DNA of 64,000 nt, taken from CAXBGS01 sp963975425 (GTDB taxonomy: Bacteria > Planctomycetota > Planctomycetia > Pirellulales > Pirellulaceae). The translations under genes and the position numbers were made by a program. The stretch spans positions 1-64,000 of the forward strand of contig CAXBGS010000007.1 in assembly GCA_963975425.1 (NCBI GenBank), written 5' to 3'. The stretch's first letter is position 1, and every line of letters starts with the position of its first letter. The notes beneath the pieces are model-generated. The model made no database searches, was not told the DNA's origin, and saw nothing but the letters and a program-made list of their open reading frames with translations. Shown here piece after piece: positions 45,395 to 55,193 of the stretch.

Positions 45395-46873
45395 ATGAAC
45401 GACCCGTTTCTTCATTCCAAGCTAGCCGCGAATCGTCGCCATTTCTTTGGGCACACCGCCGGCGGTATCGGTGCCGCGGCACTATCGTCGTTGTTAAATC
45501 CCGACGCTAGCGCGAGCGACGGGGTGCAGATCGCGAACGCTGCGAGCGAACACGGTGGTTTGCCGGGCTTACCGCATTTCGCTGCTAAAGCGAAACGAGT
45601 GATCTATCTGTTTCAATCCGGTGCGCCATCTTCATTGGATCTGTTCGACCACAAGCCGAATTTGATCGACCAATTCGATTCGGAACTGCCCGAATCGGTG
45701 CGCCAAGGTCAACGTCTGACGGGAATGACTGCCGGGCAAAAACGATTTCCGATTGCGCCATCGTTGTTCAAGTTCAAGCGTCACGGCGATAGTGGTGCAT
45801 GGGTTAGCGAGTTGATGCCGCACGTCGCATCGATCGCCGATGATCTGTGCTTCGTCAAGTCGATGCACACCGAAGCGATCAACCACGACCCAGCAATCAC
45901 GTTTTTTCAAACCGGATCGCAAATCGCTGGTCGTCCGAGTATCGGGTCGTGGTTGTCGTATGGTTTAGGATCCGAAAATGAAAATCTTCCGGCGTTCGTC
46001 GCAATGGTCTCCACTGGAACGGGGCGACCAGGGGGCCAACCGCTATACGATCGTCTCTGGGGCAGCGGCTTTTTGCCGACCACGCATCAAGGCGTCAAGT
46101 TTCGCGGTGTCGGCGATCCCGTTTTATATATCAATGATCCACCCGGCATCGACCGTTCACTTCGTCGGCAAACTTTAGACGACATCGCAGCGATCAATCG
46201 TGAAACATTCAAGCAGTTCGGCGATCCTGAAATTACGACTCGCATCGCGCAGTACGAACTCGCGTACAAAATGCAAACTTCCGTGCCCGAGTTGATTGAT
46301 ACCAGTGACGAATCGCAATCGGTGTTTGATCGATACGGCCCCGAGTCAAAGAAAAAGGGGACCTACGCGTCGAATTGTTTGCTCGCACGTCGCCTTGCCG
46401 AACGAGGCGTGCGATTCATTCAACTGTTCCACATGGGCTGGGATCAGCACAAGTTGTTGCCGCAACAAATCAAAGGGCAGTGTTATGACACCGATCAACC
46501 CACCGCCGCGCTAATCCAGGATCTGAAGGATCGTGGCATGTTAGAAGACACCCTGGTGGTCTGGGGTGGCGAGTTTGGCCGAACGGTTTATAGCCAGGGC
46601 ACACTGACCAAGACAAATTACGGTCGCGATCACCATCCCCGCTGCTTCACGATTTTTATGGCAGGCGCAGGCATCAAGCCCGGCATGACGTACGGAGCAA
46701 CTGACGATTTTGCGTACAACATCAGTGAAAATCCGGTTCATGTGCATGACCTGCACGCAACCATCCTGCAACAACTCGGCATCGATCACGAGCGGCTGAT
46801 CTATAAATTCCAAGGACGCAGATTCCGACTCACGGATGTCCATGGAACCGTCGTCAGCGACATTTTGACCTGA
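45395..46873 (+). CDS. DUF1501 family protein, partner of the DUF1549/1553 gene
   Basis: 492 residues from the ATG at 45395, with agaggg seven bases upstream; the frame extends 12 codons back, inside the DUF1549 gene end. A twin-arginine-like signal (ANRRHFFGHTAGGIGAAAL) precedes the sulfatase-like fold of DUF1501. Family features seen include FQSGAPSSLDLFDHKP, the KSMHTEAINHDPA segment and ARRLAERGVRFIQL. The metal-site-like GGEFGRT and HHPRCFT stretches are present. Fourteen bases separate it from the upstream gene, so they are one operon. Its role is unknown beyond the conserved gene pairing. Confidence 0.9.
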   Translation: MNDPFLHSKLAANRRHFFGHTAGGIGAAALSSLLNPDASASDGVQIANAASEHGGLPGLPHFAAKAKRVIYLFQSGAPSSLDLFDHKPNLIDQFDSELPESVRQGQRLTGMTAGQKRFPIAPSLFKFKRHGDSGAWVSELMPHVASIADDLCFVKSMHTEAINHDPAITFFQTGSQIAGRPSIGSWLSYGLGSENENLPAFVAMVSTGTGRPGGQPLYDRLWGSGFLPTTHQGVKFRGVGDPVLYINDPPGIDRSLRRQTLDDIAAINRETFKQFGDPEITTRIAQYELAYKMQTSVPELIDTSDESQSVFDRYGPESKKKGTYASNCLLARRLAERGVRFIQLFHMGWDQHKLLPQQIKGQCYDTDQPTAALIQDLKDRGMLEDTLVVWGGEFGRTVYSQGTLTKTNYGRDHHPRCFTIFMAGAGIKPGMTYGATDDFAYNISENPVHVHDLHATILQQLGIDHERLIYKFQGRRFRLTDVHGTVVSDILT

Positions 46874-46888
46874 GTGGATTTCAAATAA

Positions 46889-48343
46889 ATGCGCATGAAC
46901 ATACATCCGAGTATGCGTCGGCCTGTATTAAAAACCGCTTTCGTGTTTGGGCTGACGCTCATGTTTCACGCGGGGTGGTGGGGCGCTTATGCGTCAGCGG
47001 ATCCGAATCGGCAATCCGACGTGTCTAACAATGCGATCTTGCCAACGTTTGGAATTATCGGTGACGGCATTGTCGATGACTCTGATGCGATCCAGAGAGC
47101 GATCGATTCAGGCATCGGCGACATTGCATTGCCGAAAGGAACGTACCGAATCACGAAGCCGCTTGTCTTTGATTTGGACAAAATCGGTTTCGCTTCGCTG
47201 CATGGCAACGGAGTCGCATCGATTCGGATGGACGGACCAGGGGCAGCGGTCAAGTTTGTCGGAACTCACCTTAACTCGGCGGACCCTTGGAAATTCGAAC
47301 AGCGTGTTTGGGATCGGCAGCGGATGCCGCTTGTCGACGCAATTGCAATCACGGGCGGTCACGAGGAAGCCGACGGCATCGAAGCGGTCGGCACGATGCA
47401 ACTAACGATCACTCGTGTGCACATCCGCAAATGCAGGCACGGGGTGCGGCTGGTCAACAACAATCGCAACCTCGTCATCAGCAATTCTCACATCTACGAA
47501 AACAGCGGCATCGGCATTTTTTATGACGATGTGAATTTGCATCAATCCAACATCACGGGCACTCACATCAGCTATAACCGCGGCGGAGGTATCGTGGCTC
47601 GTGGTGGCAACGTCCGCAACATCCACATCTCGGGTTGCGATTTGGAAGCGAACATGAGCCCCGAATATCCGCCGACCGCAAACGTGCTGATCGATTGCCG
47701 CAATGGATCGCACGGAACCGCCGAAGTCGCAATCACTGGGTGCACGATACAGCATTCTCGCAGGGCGCCGGGGTCGGCGAACGTGCGGATCATCGGCAAC
47801 AGCAAATTCGAAACCACCGAGGGCCTCAGTCGCGAAGGCCACATCACGATCAACGGAAACATCCTCAGCGATGTCGGAGTCAATGTGCACCTGAAGCAAT
47901 GTCGCGGCGTGACGATGAGTGGCAATACCTTTTGGATGGCCACCAAACACAATCTGTTGATCGAAAATTGCCATAGCGTAGTGATGGCGGCCAATAATAT
48001 GGACCGCAATCCGCGATACCATCCTGGCGGTGCAAATGAATCGAACAACAGCGTGGTCATTCGGGACTGCGAAGATTGTACGATCAGCGGGCTTCACATG
48101 ACGAACGTGCACCGCGACCCGGCAGCACTGACGATTCAGCGATGCCGCCGGATGAACATCAGTCAATGTACGATTTTGGACTGTGACAATGTCGGAATCT
48201 TGTTAGATGATTTGAGCGACAGCCGTATCGGTGATTGTCTGATTCGCAACGATCGGAACGATGACGAGTTCGTGCCCGTGCGTATCATCGGCGGGAAGAA
48301 CAATGAAATCGACGATCGCCTTTTGAAGGCAGCGGAATACTAA
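46889..48343 (+). CDS. Secreted right-handed parallel beta-helix protein (pectate-lyase-like)
   Basis: 484 residues, signal peptide to about residue 37. It opens with FGIIGDGIVDDSDAIQRAID and LPKGTYRITKPL, the standard start of the Pectate_lyase_3 fold. Repeated beta-helix rungs follow, rich in N and G ending with short hydrophobic turns (for example NLVISNSHIYENSGIGIF). Whether it is a lyase, a hydrolase or an epimerase cannot be told. Its place in the cluster with sulfatase, deacetylase and DUF1080 genes suggests polysaccharide binding or cleavage (inference). Confidence 0.83.
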   Translation: MRMNIHPSMRRPVLKTAFVFGLTLMFHAGWWGAYASADPNRQSDVSNNAILPTFGIIGDGIVDDSDAIQRAIDSGIGDIALPKGTYRITKPLVFDLDKIGFASLHGNGVASIRMDGPGAAVKFVGTHLNSADPWKFEQRVWDRQRMPLVDAIAITGGHEEADGIEAVGTMQLTITRVHIRKCRHGVRLVNNNRNLVISNSHIYENSGIGIFYDDVNLHQSNITGTHISYNRGGGIVARGGNVRNIHISGCDLEANMSPEYPPTANVLIDCRNGSHGTAEVAITGCTIQHSRRAPGSANVRIIGNSKFETTEGLSREGHITINGNILSDVGVNVHLKQCRGVTMSGNTFWMATKHNLLIENCHSVVMAANNMDRNPRYHPGGANESNNSVVIRDCEDCTISGLHMTNVHRDPAALTIQRCRRMNISQCTILDCDNVGILLDDLSDSRIGDCLIRNDRNDDEFVPVRIIGGKNNEIDDRLLKAAEY

Positions 48344-48423
48344 CCACGATTGTTTCTCGCCGATCGTTAAAGTTTTATCTCTATTCCTATCTAAGACGAC
48401 TTACAAGTAAAGAGTACGAGACA

Positions 48424-49119
48424 TTGGACGATCAGAAAACGCTGCTGGCAATCGGCGCCCATTACGATGATTGCGTCTTTGGCATTCCCGGAATCATGCT
48501 GAAAGCAGTCGCAAAAAACTATCGCGTCGTGCAGTTGATCTTGATAGGCGACTATTCGAACTGGCCACCAACCAAGGGACGGGAGGCTGCTTTCAAGCAG
48601 AGTATCGCGGACATCGCGACGAGTCACGGCGTTGAGACTCGGTACTTGGATTTTGCGTCGCATCGGCATGACGTCAACGCTGAAACCAAAACGCGCGTGG
48701 CGAAAGCGGTGCATCAAATCAAGCCGGATGTTGCGTTCTATTTATGGGAACACGACAACCATCATGATCACACCGTCGCGTCGCAATTAAGCAAGATCGC
48801 GCTGCGTCACGGCGGTCGAGTGCTGAACGAAGATCGGTTCAAGTCGCCAAAAACCGCCTACCAATACGACAACGGCCCCGGGCATACCATCGGATTCGAA
48901 CCCGATACATACGTCGACATTAGTGACTATTGGGATCAAGCAAATCGGTGGCTCGGGGAAAGCATGGCCGTATTGCAAAAGAAACCGTATGACCCAAACT
49001 CGCCAAGCCGTTCTCAAGAAGGCAAAGAGATTCTCGCTCGCTACCGTGGTCGCGCCTGTGGAGTATCGCACGCCGAGGCGGTCTATACGCCTCGTAAACG
49101 TCCCGTCGAAATTCTTTAA
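48424..49119 (+). CDS. PIG-L family deacetylase
   Basis: 231 residues starting at a TTG (48424). No ATG is available, and the family's metal-binding motif follows at once: AHYDD at ~11-15, where PIG-L proteins have AHPDD. The second ligand region, HDNHHDHTVAS (~119-129), is also present. PIG-L enzymes are zinc-dependent N-deacetylases of N-acetylglucosamine-type sugars. No signal peptide is seen, so it probably works in the cytoplasm. It is the fourth gene in the plus-strand series that begins at 42076. Confidence 0.85.
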   Translation: MDDQKTLLAIGAHYDDCVFGIPGIMLKAVAKNYRVVQLILIGDYSNWPPTKGREAAFKQSIADIATSHGVETRYLDFASHRHDVNAETKTRVAKAVHQIKPDVAFYLWEHDNHHDHTVASQLSKIALRHGGRVLNEDRFKSPKTAYQYDNGPGHTIGFEPDTYVDISDYWDQANRWLGESMAVLQKKPYDPNSPSRSQEGKEILARYRGRACGVSHAEAVYTPRKRPVEIL

Positions 49120-49160
49120 CCGCGTGAGATGTTCAGATGGTTGAACCAGCAAAGGATGAG

Positions 49161-52127
49161 ATGCCCGTGCGACGTATGACACACTTCGTTTCGTCTTGCC
49201 GTTACCTGGTGTTGCTGCTGTGTAGCATCGGGGCCGTCGAAAATGTGCATTCAGCGGAGTCGGGGCGCAAATTTAAGGTTTGGGCAACCAGTTGTTCGCA
49301 TGTGCCCGCAGATATTCGCCGAGGCCGCGAAAGTATGGCGTTGGCGATTCGTCAATCAGAAGGTTTCGTTGAGGGTGCTCCCGCATTCGACTGGGACATC
49401 ATGCTCGATGCCGGCGATCTTTCGGCGCACCAGTTTCCGCCAGGCGACATCGACGGCCAGGAATTGTTGCGCCAGTATCGATCGCTAACCAAACATCGTC
49501 GAGAACAGATTTACAACGTTCCTGGAAACCACGACGCACCCTATTACGATCACGGACCAGGCTCATGGTTTCGTAAGTGGGCGGACCCGCTAGGCGAGCA
49601 CACGACGACGTCCGGTGTCGACGCAGATCGACGGCCCTTCCCGGTGCACGGCACTTGGGAACGGTATCGGTTTGAAGCCGGAAATATCCTGTTCTTGATG
49701 TTGGCCGATCGCAACGATGTACCTGAGCCAGTCGGACGTGGGCACAGTGCTGACGGCAGAAAGGGAGGTTATCCGGCGGGCGCAGTGACACGAGAGACCT
49801 TTGATTGGTGGAAACAGCAGGTCTTGGAAAACCAGGACAAGATTATCGTTACGATGCATCATCATGCGCTCCGCGACACGACCATTGCCTCGGGATATGG
49901 CGAAGGCAATCCGCGATATCACGGACCCAGCGGTGGTGCGGAAGGTTCGTCGTATCTGTATTACCTGATTGAAAACGAAGATCCGGAAGACTTTCAGTTC
50001 ACCAAGGACGCTCATGTCTTTGAAGAGTTTCTAGATCAGTTTCACCGCGACAACGGGCGGGGCGCGATCGACCTGTGGATCGCTGGGCACACTCATGTTC
50101 ATGGTCCCGACGATCGTTGGGGTGACAAGACGATTTCTGAGCAACGATGGGGTGTCAGCTTTTTGCAAGTCGCCGCATTGACGCGTTTTCATGCGGGCGC
50201 TAACCCGGTCAGCCGCCTGCTAACGTTCACCGACGGCAGTGATAAATTTGCCGCGGACGTTTATCTGCACGACGACTCATTCAAGGGCCATCCGGTTGGT
50301 TGGTACAAGCCTGCGTCGAGAACATTTGCGCTTCGTCATCCCTTCAAGGCGCCGGCGCCGATCGAGAAGATGCCGCCCTTTCCGCCCCAGGCAACTGTCC
50401 TCGATCAAGTCAATTTGCTCGACGCTCGATCGCCGCAAAAGCGAGAGATCCAGGTCGTTACGGAGTTTGACGTCGAAGTGCCCATGCGCGATGGCGTGAT
50501 TCTGCGGGCGAATGTGTTTCGACCCAGTTGCAGCGGCAAGTATCCCGCATTGGTTGTTCGCACGCCCTACGGAAAGGCGAGCAAGGGCATGGATCGGTTC
50601 GTAAAGGCCGGTTACGTCGTGGTCGCGCAAGATGCTCGCGGACGGTACGCATCCGACGGCCAGTGGGAATCGTTTGTACGTTTCGAAACTCATGATGCCG
50701 AAGACGGTTTCGACACTGTGCAATGGGCCTCAAGATTACCCTATTGCAATGGCAAAGTCGGCACGTTTGGAGCTTCCTATGACGCGTTTTTGCAGTGGCG
50801 TTTGGCGGCGCTGCGTCCGCCGGCGCTCAAGGCGATGGCGGCGTTCAGCATCCCCGCGCGGTACACCGATTTGGAAGGCCCCGGAACGATTCGACCGGGC
50901 CGTCGGATGCACTGGTGGGTGACCAGCATGTCGCCCAACATGCGACACAAAGCGGGCCGCCCCGGTGCTAACACAAAAGCGGATATGCGAACACGGTGGT
51001 CATCGGGCGAGTCCGAAAAGTGGTTGAATTTCCTCCCATGGTCATCATTACCGCGACTCGTGTTTGAAGACGAAACCGAAGCGGTTCAGTACTGGCTAGG
51101 CAACCCACACACCGACCCCTGGAAACTGCACGAAGCCGTCAAGCGAATCGAAGTTCCCAATTTGAACTTGGTCGGTTGGCATGATCACTGCAACGGAAAT
51201 CTGCTGCTCGATACGACGATCATGAGTGAAGCGGCAACGGAGGTCGCGCGCAGGCGGTCGCGAGCCATCATCGGTCCCTGGGCGCACACCAAACGCCGGA
51301 AATATCAGAACATCGATTTCGGACCTAACGCACAGTTAGATGCAACAGAAATTCAAATTCGTTGGTTCGATCATTGGCTAAAAGGCAAGGAGAACGGCAT
51401 CGAAGGAATGTCGCCATGGCGAATCTTTGTCATGGGCGACAACCAGTGGCGAGACGAACCTGAATGGCCGCTTCGACGTGCAAAGGAGAAAACGCTGTAT
51501 CTCACCAGCGGCGGGCAAGCCAACACGCCGGCCGGAGATGGACGACTGGTTGATCGGTTGCCCTTGGAAATCAGAAAAGACGAATTCACTTATGACCCAA
51601 GCAATCCGGTGCCGTCATTGCATGGTCCAGGCCTGCAGGCTTGTGCAACGGATCAACGCCCTCTCGCGAAACGCCGAGATATCCTTGTCTTCCAGACCGA
51701 ACCGCTGACCGAGCGCGTGGAAGTGACAGGGGTGCCCGAGGTCGAATTGTATGCCGCATCAACGGCGCGCGATACAGACTTTTTTGCGAGATTGATTGAC
51801 GTCGCACCTGATGGCATGGCACGAGAAGTTTCCTTGGGCATGGTACGTGCGCGGTTTCGAAACGGTCTCGACAACCCAAGCCTTATTGCACCCAATCAAG
51901 TTGTGCGATACCTGCTGCGTTTGAATCCGACCTCAAATGCGTTTCTACCGGGGCATCGGATTCGATTGGACATCACCAGTTCCGACTTTCCGAATTACGA
52001 CCGTAATCACAATACGGCAGCGGATCAGAACTTTGACGATGAATTGAAAACGGCACGACAAAGCGTTTTCCATGGTCACGAGACAGCGACTCGGATCATA
52101 CTTCCGTGGATCGCTAATCAACCATAA
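49161..52127 (+). CDS. Fusion of metallophosphoesterase and CocE/NonD-type hydrolase
   Basis: 988 residues from the ATG at 49161, which has aaagga six bases upstream; an earlier ATG at 49137 is possible. A signal peptide is followed by a calcineurin-like phosphoesterase domain (~30-400): DAGDLS, VPGNHD, the HHH region and GHTHVHG are present. The first motif, usually D-x-H, reads SCSH, so one metal ligand appears missing. From ~430 a CocE/X-Pro-dipeptidyl peptidase-like hydrolase follows, with nucleophile GASYDAF, Asp in GWHDHCN and His in GPWAHT, then the C-terminal jelly-roll domain. Fusion of these two classes is unusual. Confidence 0.85.
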   Translation: MPVRRMTHFVSSCRYLVLLLCSIGAVENVHSAESGRKFKVWATSCSHVPADIRRGRESMALAIRQSEGFVEGAPAFDWDIMLDAGDLSAHQFPPGDIDGQELLRQYRSLTKHRREQIYNVPGNHDAPYYDHGPGSWFRKWADPLGEHTTTSGVDADRRPFPVHGTWERYRFEAGNILFLMLADRNDVPEPVGRGHSADGRKGGYPAGAVTRETFDWWKQQVLENQDKIIVTMHHHALRDTTIASGYGEGNPRYHGPSGGAEGSSYLYYLIENEDPEDFQFTKDAHVFEEFLDQFHRDNGRGAIDLWIAGHTHVHGPDDRWGDKTISEQRWGVSFLQVAALTRFHAGANPVSRLLTFTDGSDKFAADVYLHDDSFKGHPVGWYKPASRTFALRHPFKAPAPIEKMPPFPPQATVLDQVNLLDARSPQKREIQVVTEFDVEVPMRDGVILRANVFRPSCSGKYPALVVRTPYGKASKGMDRFVKAGYVVVAQDARGRYASDGQWESFVRFETHDAEDGFDTVQWASRLPYCNGKVGTFGASYDAFLQWRLAALRPPALKAMAAFSIPARYTDLEGPGTIRPGRRMHWWVTSMSPNMRHKAGRPGANTKADMRTRWSSGESEKWLNFLPWSSLPRLVFEDETEAVQYWLGNPHTDPWKLHEAVKRIEVPNLNLVGWHDHCNGNLLLDTTIMSEAATEVARRRSRAIIGPWAHTKRRKYQNIDFGPNAQLDATEIQIRWFDHWLKGKENGIEGMSPWRIFVMGDNQWRDEPEWPLRRAKEKTLYLTSGGQANTPAGDGRLVDRLPLEIRKDEFTYDPSNPVPSLHGPGLQACATDQRPLAKRRDILVFQTEPLTERVEVTGVPEVELYAASTARDTDFFARLIDVAPDGMAREVSLGMVRARFRNGLDNPSLIAPNQVVRYLLRLNPTSNAFLPGHRIRLDITSSDFPNYDRNHNTAADQNFDDELKTARQSVFHGHETATRIILPWIANQP

Positions 52128-52145
52128 TTGCATCAGGGAACCAAG

Positions 52146-52823
52146 ATGAACCGTCCCCGTTTGTTGCCACTATCGATTTGTTTTGCTGTATCTCTGGTTT
52201 GCACGCCGGCCGATGCAGCGGACCAGTGGATCGCTTTATTCAACGGCCACGACCTATCGAATTGGAATGCGAATGTGTATCCCGATTCATTTCAAGTTGT
52301 CCAGCTAGATGACGGGCCTGCAATCAAGGCCCACTGCACGTCACAGCCGCATCGTTCTCACCTGTTTTTTGTGGGCGATACCGGCCGCTTGGTCAAATTC
52401 GACAACTTTGAACTGGTTGTCACATTTCGCGGCGAGCCGTCTTCGAATTCCGGTGTCTTTTTTCACACGGACATGTCGACGCGCGATGAGAAGTTGCACC
52501 TTGCAAAAGGATACGAGGTCAACATGAATAATTCAGCGAAAGAGAAGCAGAAGACTGGCAGTCTTTACGCGGTCGTCGGCATCAATGATCCAGCGATCGA
52601 TGACACTCAATGGACAAAGCTGCACCTAACAGTACAGGGCAAACACATCGTGGTAAGAATCGATGACAAGAAGGTCGTCGATTACGTCGAGCCCGACGAT
52701 GTGAAGCGGCCGACGAAGCGAAGTGGTCGATTGATCGACCCCCGTGGAGGCGCAATCGCACTGCAGGCACACGATCCTGATAGCGTGTATTATTTCAAGG
52801 ATATTCGTATCCGAAGACTGTGA
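52146..52823 (+). CDS. DUF1080 (3-keto-disaccharide hydrolase-like) secreted protein
   Basis: 225 residues from the ATG at 52146, with aggga upstream. After a signal peptide it has the DUF1080 beginning, WIALFNGHDLSNWN, and the jelly-roll pattern continues (GEPSSNSGVFFH, GGAIALQAHDPDSVYYFKDIRIR). DUF1080 proteins are concanavalin-like; some are glycoside hydrolases acting on 3-keto sugars. It closes the plus-strand run from 42076 and is 19 bp after the fusion hydrolase. Confidence 0.88.
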   Translation: MNRPRLLPLSICFAVSLVCTPADAADQWIALFNGHDLSNWNANVYPDSFQVVQLDDGPAIKAHCTSQPHRSHLFFVGDTGRLVKFDNFELVVTFRGEPSSNSGVFFHTDMSTRDEKLHLAKGYEVNMNNSAKEKQKTGSLYAVVGINDPAIDDTQWTKLHLTVQGKHIVVRIDDKKVVDYVEPDDVKRPTKRSGRLIDPRGGAIALQAHDPDSVYYFKDIRIRRL

Positions 52824-53050
52824 ATCGCGACCGGCTTCGTGCGTCGTGGATTGACTGCACGCGCGATACCACGGGTTGAAGTGTGACCTCACGCACGCAG
52901 TTGCGCACGTTCCCAGACTCCGTATTTTCAGCGCGGCAAAGACAATCCATCACAGGCGATGGGCATAGTGGTGATGTTCTGAACAACGATGAACGCCCAG
53001 GCAACGAATTGGTTGCAACAAAGCGAATCCGAAATGATTGAGGAAGCAAG

Positions 53051-54163
53051 ATGAAAAGACGAATCCTGGTATCGTGCATGATGGTCTCGTTGGTGGCTTG
53101 TGCGGTGGAGTCTTTCGGTCGCGAGGCCGCCAAGGAAGATCCCGCAAGCTGGGAACACGAGAATCCGGTGCGCCCACTTCCGCAGAATCCGCTCGGGATT
53201 GGTACCGAGAAGGACCCATTGCCGAGTCTGGCGGAGCTTCCCGATCCGCCGACCCCGGAACGTGTCAGGCTCGGACGCTGGCTTTTTTTCGACAAACGGT
53301 TGTCGGCCGACGACTCAATCTCCTGCGCAACGTGCCACCGCCCCGACAACGCATTTTCAGAGCCGACTGCGGTATCAACGGGAATTGGTGGCCAAAACGG
53401 TGGACGTAAGGCGCCATCGTTTACCAACCTGGCATTTGCAACTCAGCCACATTTTTTCTGGGACGGCCGCGCGGCTTCGCTTGAGGATCAGGCTGGCGGG
53501 CCGATGATCAATCCGATCGAGATGGGCAACCAAGATCACAATCTGGTGGTCAAGAAAGTCGCAGCGATCAAAGGATATGAAAAGTACTTTGAAGAATGTT
53601 TCGGCGACTCCGAGGTTACGATTGATCGCATCACCAAAGCGATTGCCGATTATGAACGCACGCGGATGAGCGGCAATTCGCCGTGGGATCGGTGGCGGGC
53701 TGGTGATGACGATGCCGTATCCGATGACGTCAAACAAGGTCACAAATTGTTCTTCGGCAATGCATTTTGCAATAACTGTCATCTCGGCCCCAACTTCACC
53801 GATGGCCTGTTTCACAACCTGGGCGTAGGTTGGGACAAGGAAACGCAATCTTTTGCCGATGAGGGACGTTTTGTTGTGACGCAAGAAGAGAAAGACAAAG
53901 GCGCTTTCAAGACTCCTTCGATCCGTGATATCAGCAAGCGAGCGCCCTATATGCATGACGGCTCGATGGCAACGCTCGAAGAAGTCGTTCAGTTCTATAA
54001 CAAAGGCGGCGAACCAAATCCTCACCTCGATCGAAAGATCGATCGTCGGTTCGCCGAGCAGTTGAACCTTTCAGACAAGCAGGTCATGCAGTTGGTCAAA
54101 TTCATGCAATCGCTCGACGGTGAAGGTTATCAGGACACGGCCCCGCAGCATTTTCCACAGTGA
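53051..54163 (+). CDS. Di-haem cytochrome c peroxidase (MauG/CcpA-like)
   Basis: 370 residues, ATG preceded by gaggaag. A signal peptide is followed by two c-type haem sites: CATCHRP (~96-100) and CNNCHLGP (~236-240). The conserved segments between them include ISCATCHRPDNAFSE and the family's KAPSFTNLAFATQPHFFWDGR. The C-terminal part has SIRDISKRAPYMHDGSMATL, where the Met/His ligand region is expected. It reduces peroxide using periplasmic cytochrome c electrons, or oxidises a protein cofactor if it is a MauG-like paralogue. It is separated by 227 bp from the DUF1080 gene. Confidence 0.93.
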   Translation: MKRRILVSCMMVSLVACAVESFGREAAKEDPASWEHENPVRPLPQNPLGIGTEKDPLPSLAELPDPPTPERVRLGRWLFFDKRLSADDSISCATCHRPDNAFSEPTAVSTGIGGQNGGRKAPSFTNLAFATQPHFFWDGRAASLEDQAGGPMINPIEMGNQDHNLVVKKVAAIKGYEKYFEECFGDSEVTIDRITKAIADYERTRMSGNSPWDRWRAGDDDAVSDDVKQGHKLFFGNAFCNNCHLGPNFTDGLFHNLGVGWDKETQSFADEGRFVVTQEEKDKGAFKTPSIRDISKRAPYMHDGSMATLEEVVQFYNKGGEPNPHLDRKIDRRFAEQLNLSDKQVMQLVKFMQSLDGEGYQDTAPQHFPQ

Positions 54164-54519
54164 AAGGGAATCCTCGGTTGTGGAGAAACTGCCGAGTTTC
54201 ACGGCGTGCGATCGTAAGCAGGTCTGCCGCTAAGAGCGAATGAATCCCGCAGGTGAACTGCGTTGGTGAATCCTGCAGGCGAATCAACGGTCTGCTGGGG
54301 CGGAATTCCTGATTTTCGCCCGATGATCGCGGCATTGCATCGGAAAATCAGCACCGCCGGCGTCGAAACCGCGGTGGCGATTTTGGGGGCATAACTGTAA
54401 GCATGCGGAATACTGTAAGCATGCGGAATCGCACGAATTGATGGCGGCAGTATCGCATCGACGGACATCGCAGCATCGTGAAGGACTTGGATTCAAACCG
54501 CCCGTAATGGAGTATCGGC
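54164..54519. other. Intergenic region with an 18-bp duplication
   Basis: 356 bp between the peroxidase and thioredoxin genes. Apart from the tandem duplication at 54394-54429 and short direct repeats near 54240-54290 (tgaatc-rich), nothing is recognised. Confidence 0.5.
54394..54429. repeat. Perfect 18-bp tandem duplication
   Basis: actgtaagcatgcggaat occurs twice back to back. Each copy has an internal gcatgc palindrome. Confidence 0.9.
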
Positions 54520-55083
54520 GTGTCGAAAATAGATCGCTTCTTTTGTGCACCCACATGGTTATGCGCTGCGCTGGTGCTTGGCGGATGCAAGGCCGATGGA
54601 AACCGCTGGTCCGCGTCGGTCGACGAACCGGATTCTCTAGCACAGATTTCCGAAGGACAGAACTTTGAAGCACAGAACGTTCAAGTACCGTTGGAATCGG
54701 AAAGTTCCGTGGCCACGACTGCTCATACGCAACAATCCGAGGTGGTCACCGATCGATCGCACACGACTGCGATTCGTACGCTGAGCCCGGGCGAAAACCT
54801 CAACGAGATCGTTGATGCAACTTCGGGCGTGGTGCTTGTGGATTTTTATGCTGACTGGTGTGGACCCTGCAAGAAGCAGTCAAAGGTGCTGCACGATGTT
54901 GATGAATATGCTCGCGGTGTCAATGCACAAATCATCAAAGTCAATGTCGACAAACATCGCGAATTGGCGAGTCAGTTTCAGGTCGCTTCGCTGCCAACGT
55001 TGATGGTGGTCAAGGGCGGCGAAATCAGCGAAAAGAAAACTGGGTTCACCCAACGCAAGCAAGTCGAAAAAATGTTGCGCTAG
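54520..55083 (+). CDS. Thioredoxin-fold lipoprotein
   Basis: 187 residues starting at a GTG (54520), with ggag nine bases upstream. The lipobox LVLGGC places the lipidated Cys at ~23, so the protein is anchored in the membrane facing the periplasm. After a Ser/Gln-rich linker, the thioredoxin domain (~85-187) carries VDFYADWCGPCKK and the cis-Pro region VASLPTLMVV. It likely reduces or oxidises periplasmic disulfides, perhaps serving cytochrome c maturation. The next gene is convergent. Confidence 0.88.
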   Translation: MSKIDRFFCAPTWLCAALVLGGCKADGNRWSASVDEPDSLAQISEGQNFEAQNVQVPLESESSVATTAHTQQSEVVTDRSHTTAIRTLSPGENLNEIVDATSGVVLVDFYADWCGPCKKQSKVLHDVDEYARGVNAQIIKVNVDKHRELASQFQVASLPTLMVVKGGEISEKKTGFTQRKQVEKMLR

Positions 55084-55149
55084 TCCAGCGTGACGGGAAC
55101 GTTCGAGAGAGTGGCGCCGGCCAATAAAAGAAAGGCGGGTGAAAGAAAA

Positions 55150-55193
55150 CCCAGGCCCGGGCAAGCGAGGCGGTCACCTACCCGGAACCTGGG
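55150..55193. terminator. Hairpin between convergent genes
   Basis: cccagg and ccctt-free arms fold as CCCAGG/CCTGGG plus CCGGG/CCCGG, separated by a small bulge and a ~19-base loop. It lies between the thioredoxin and amt genes, which converge. No T-run follows, so it could be a factor-dependent terminator or an RNA structure. Confidence 0.4.
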
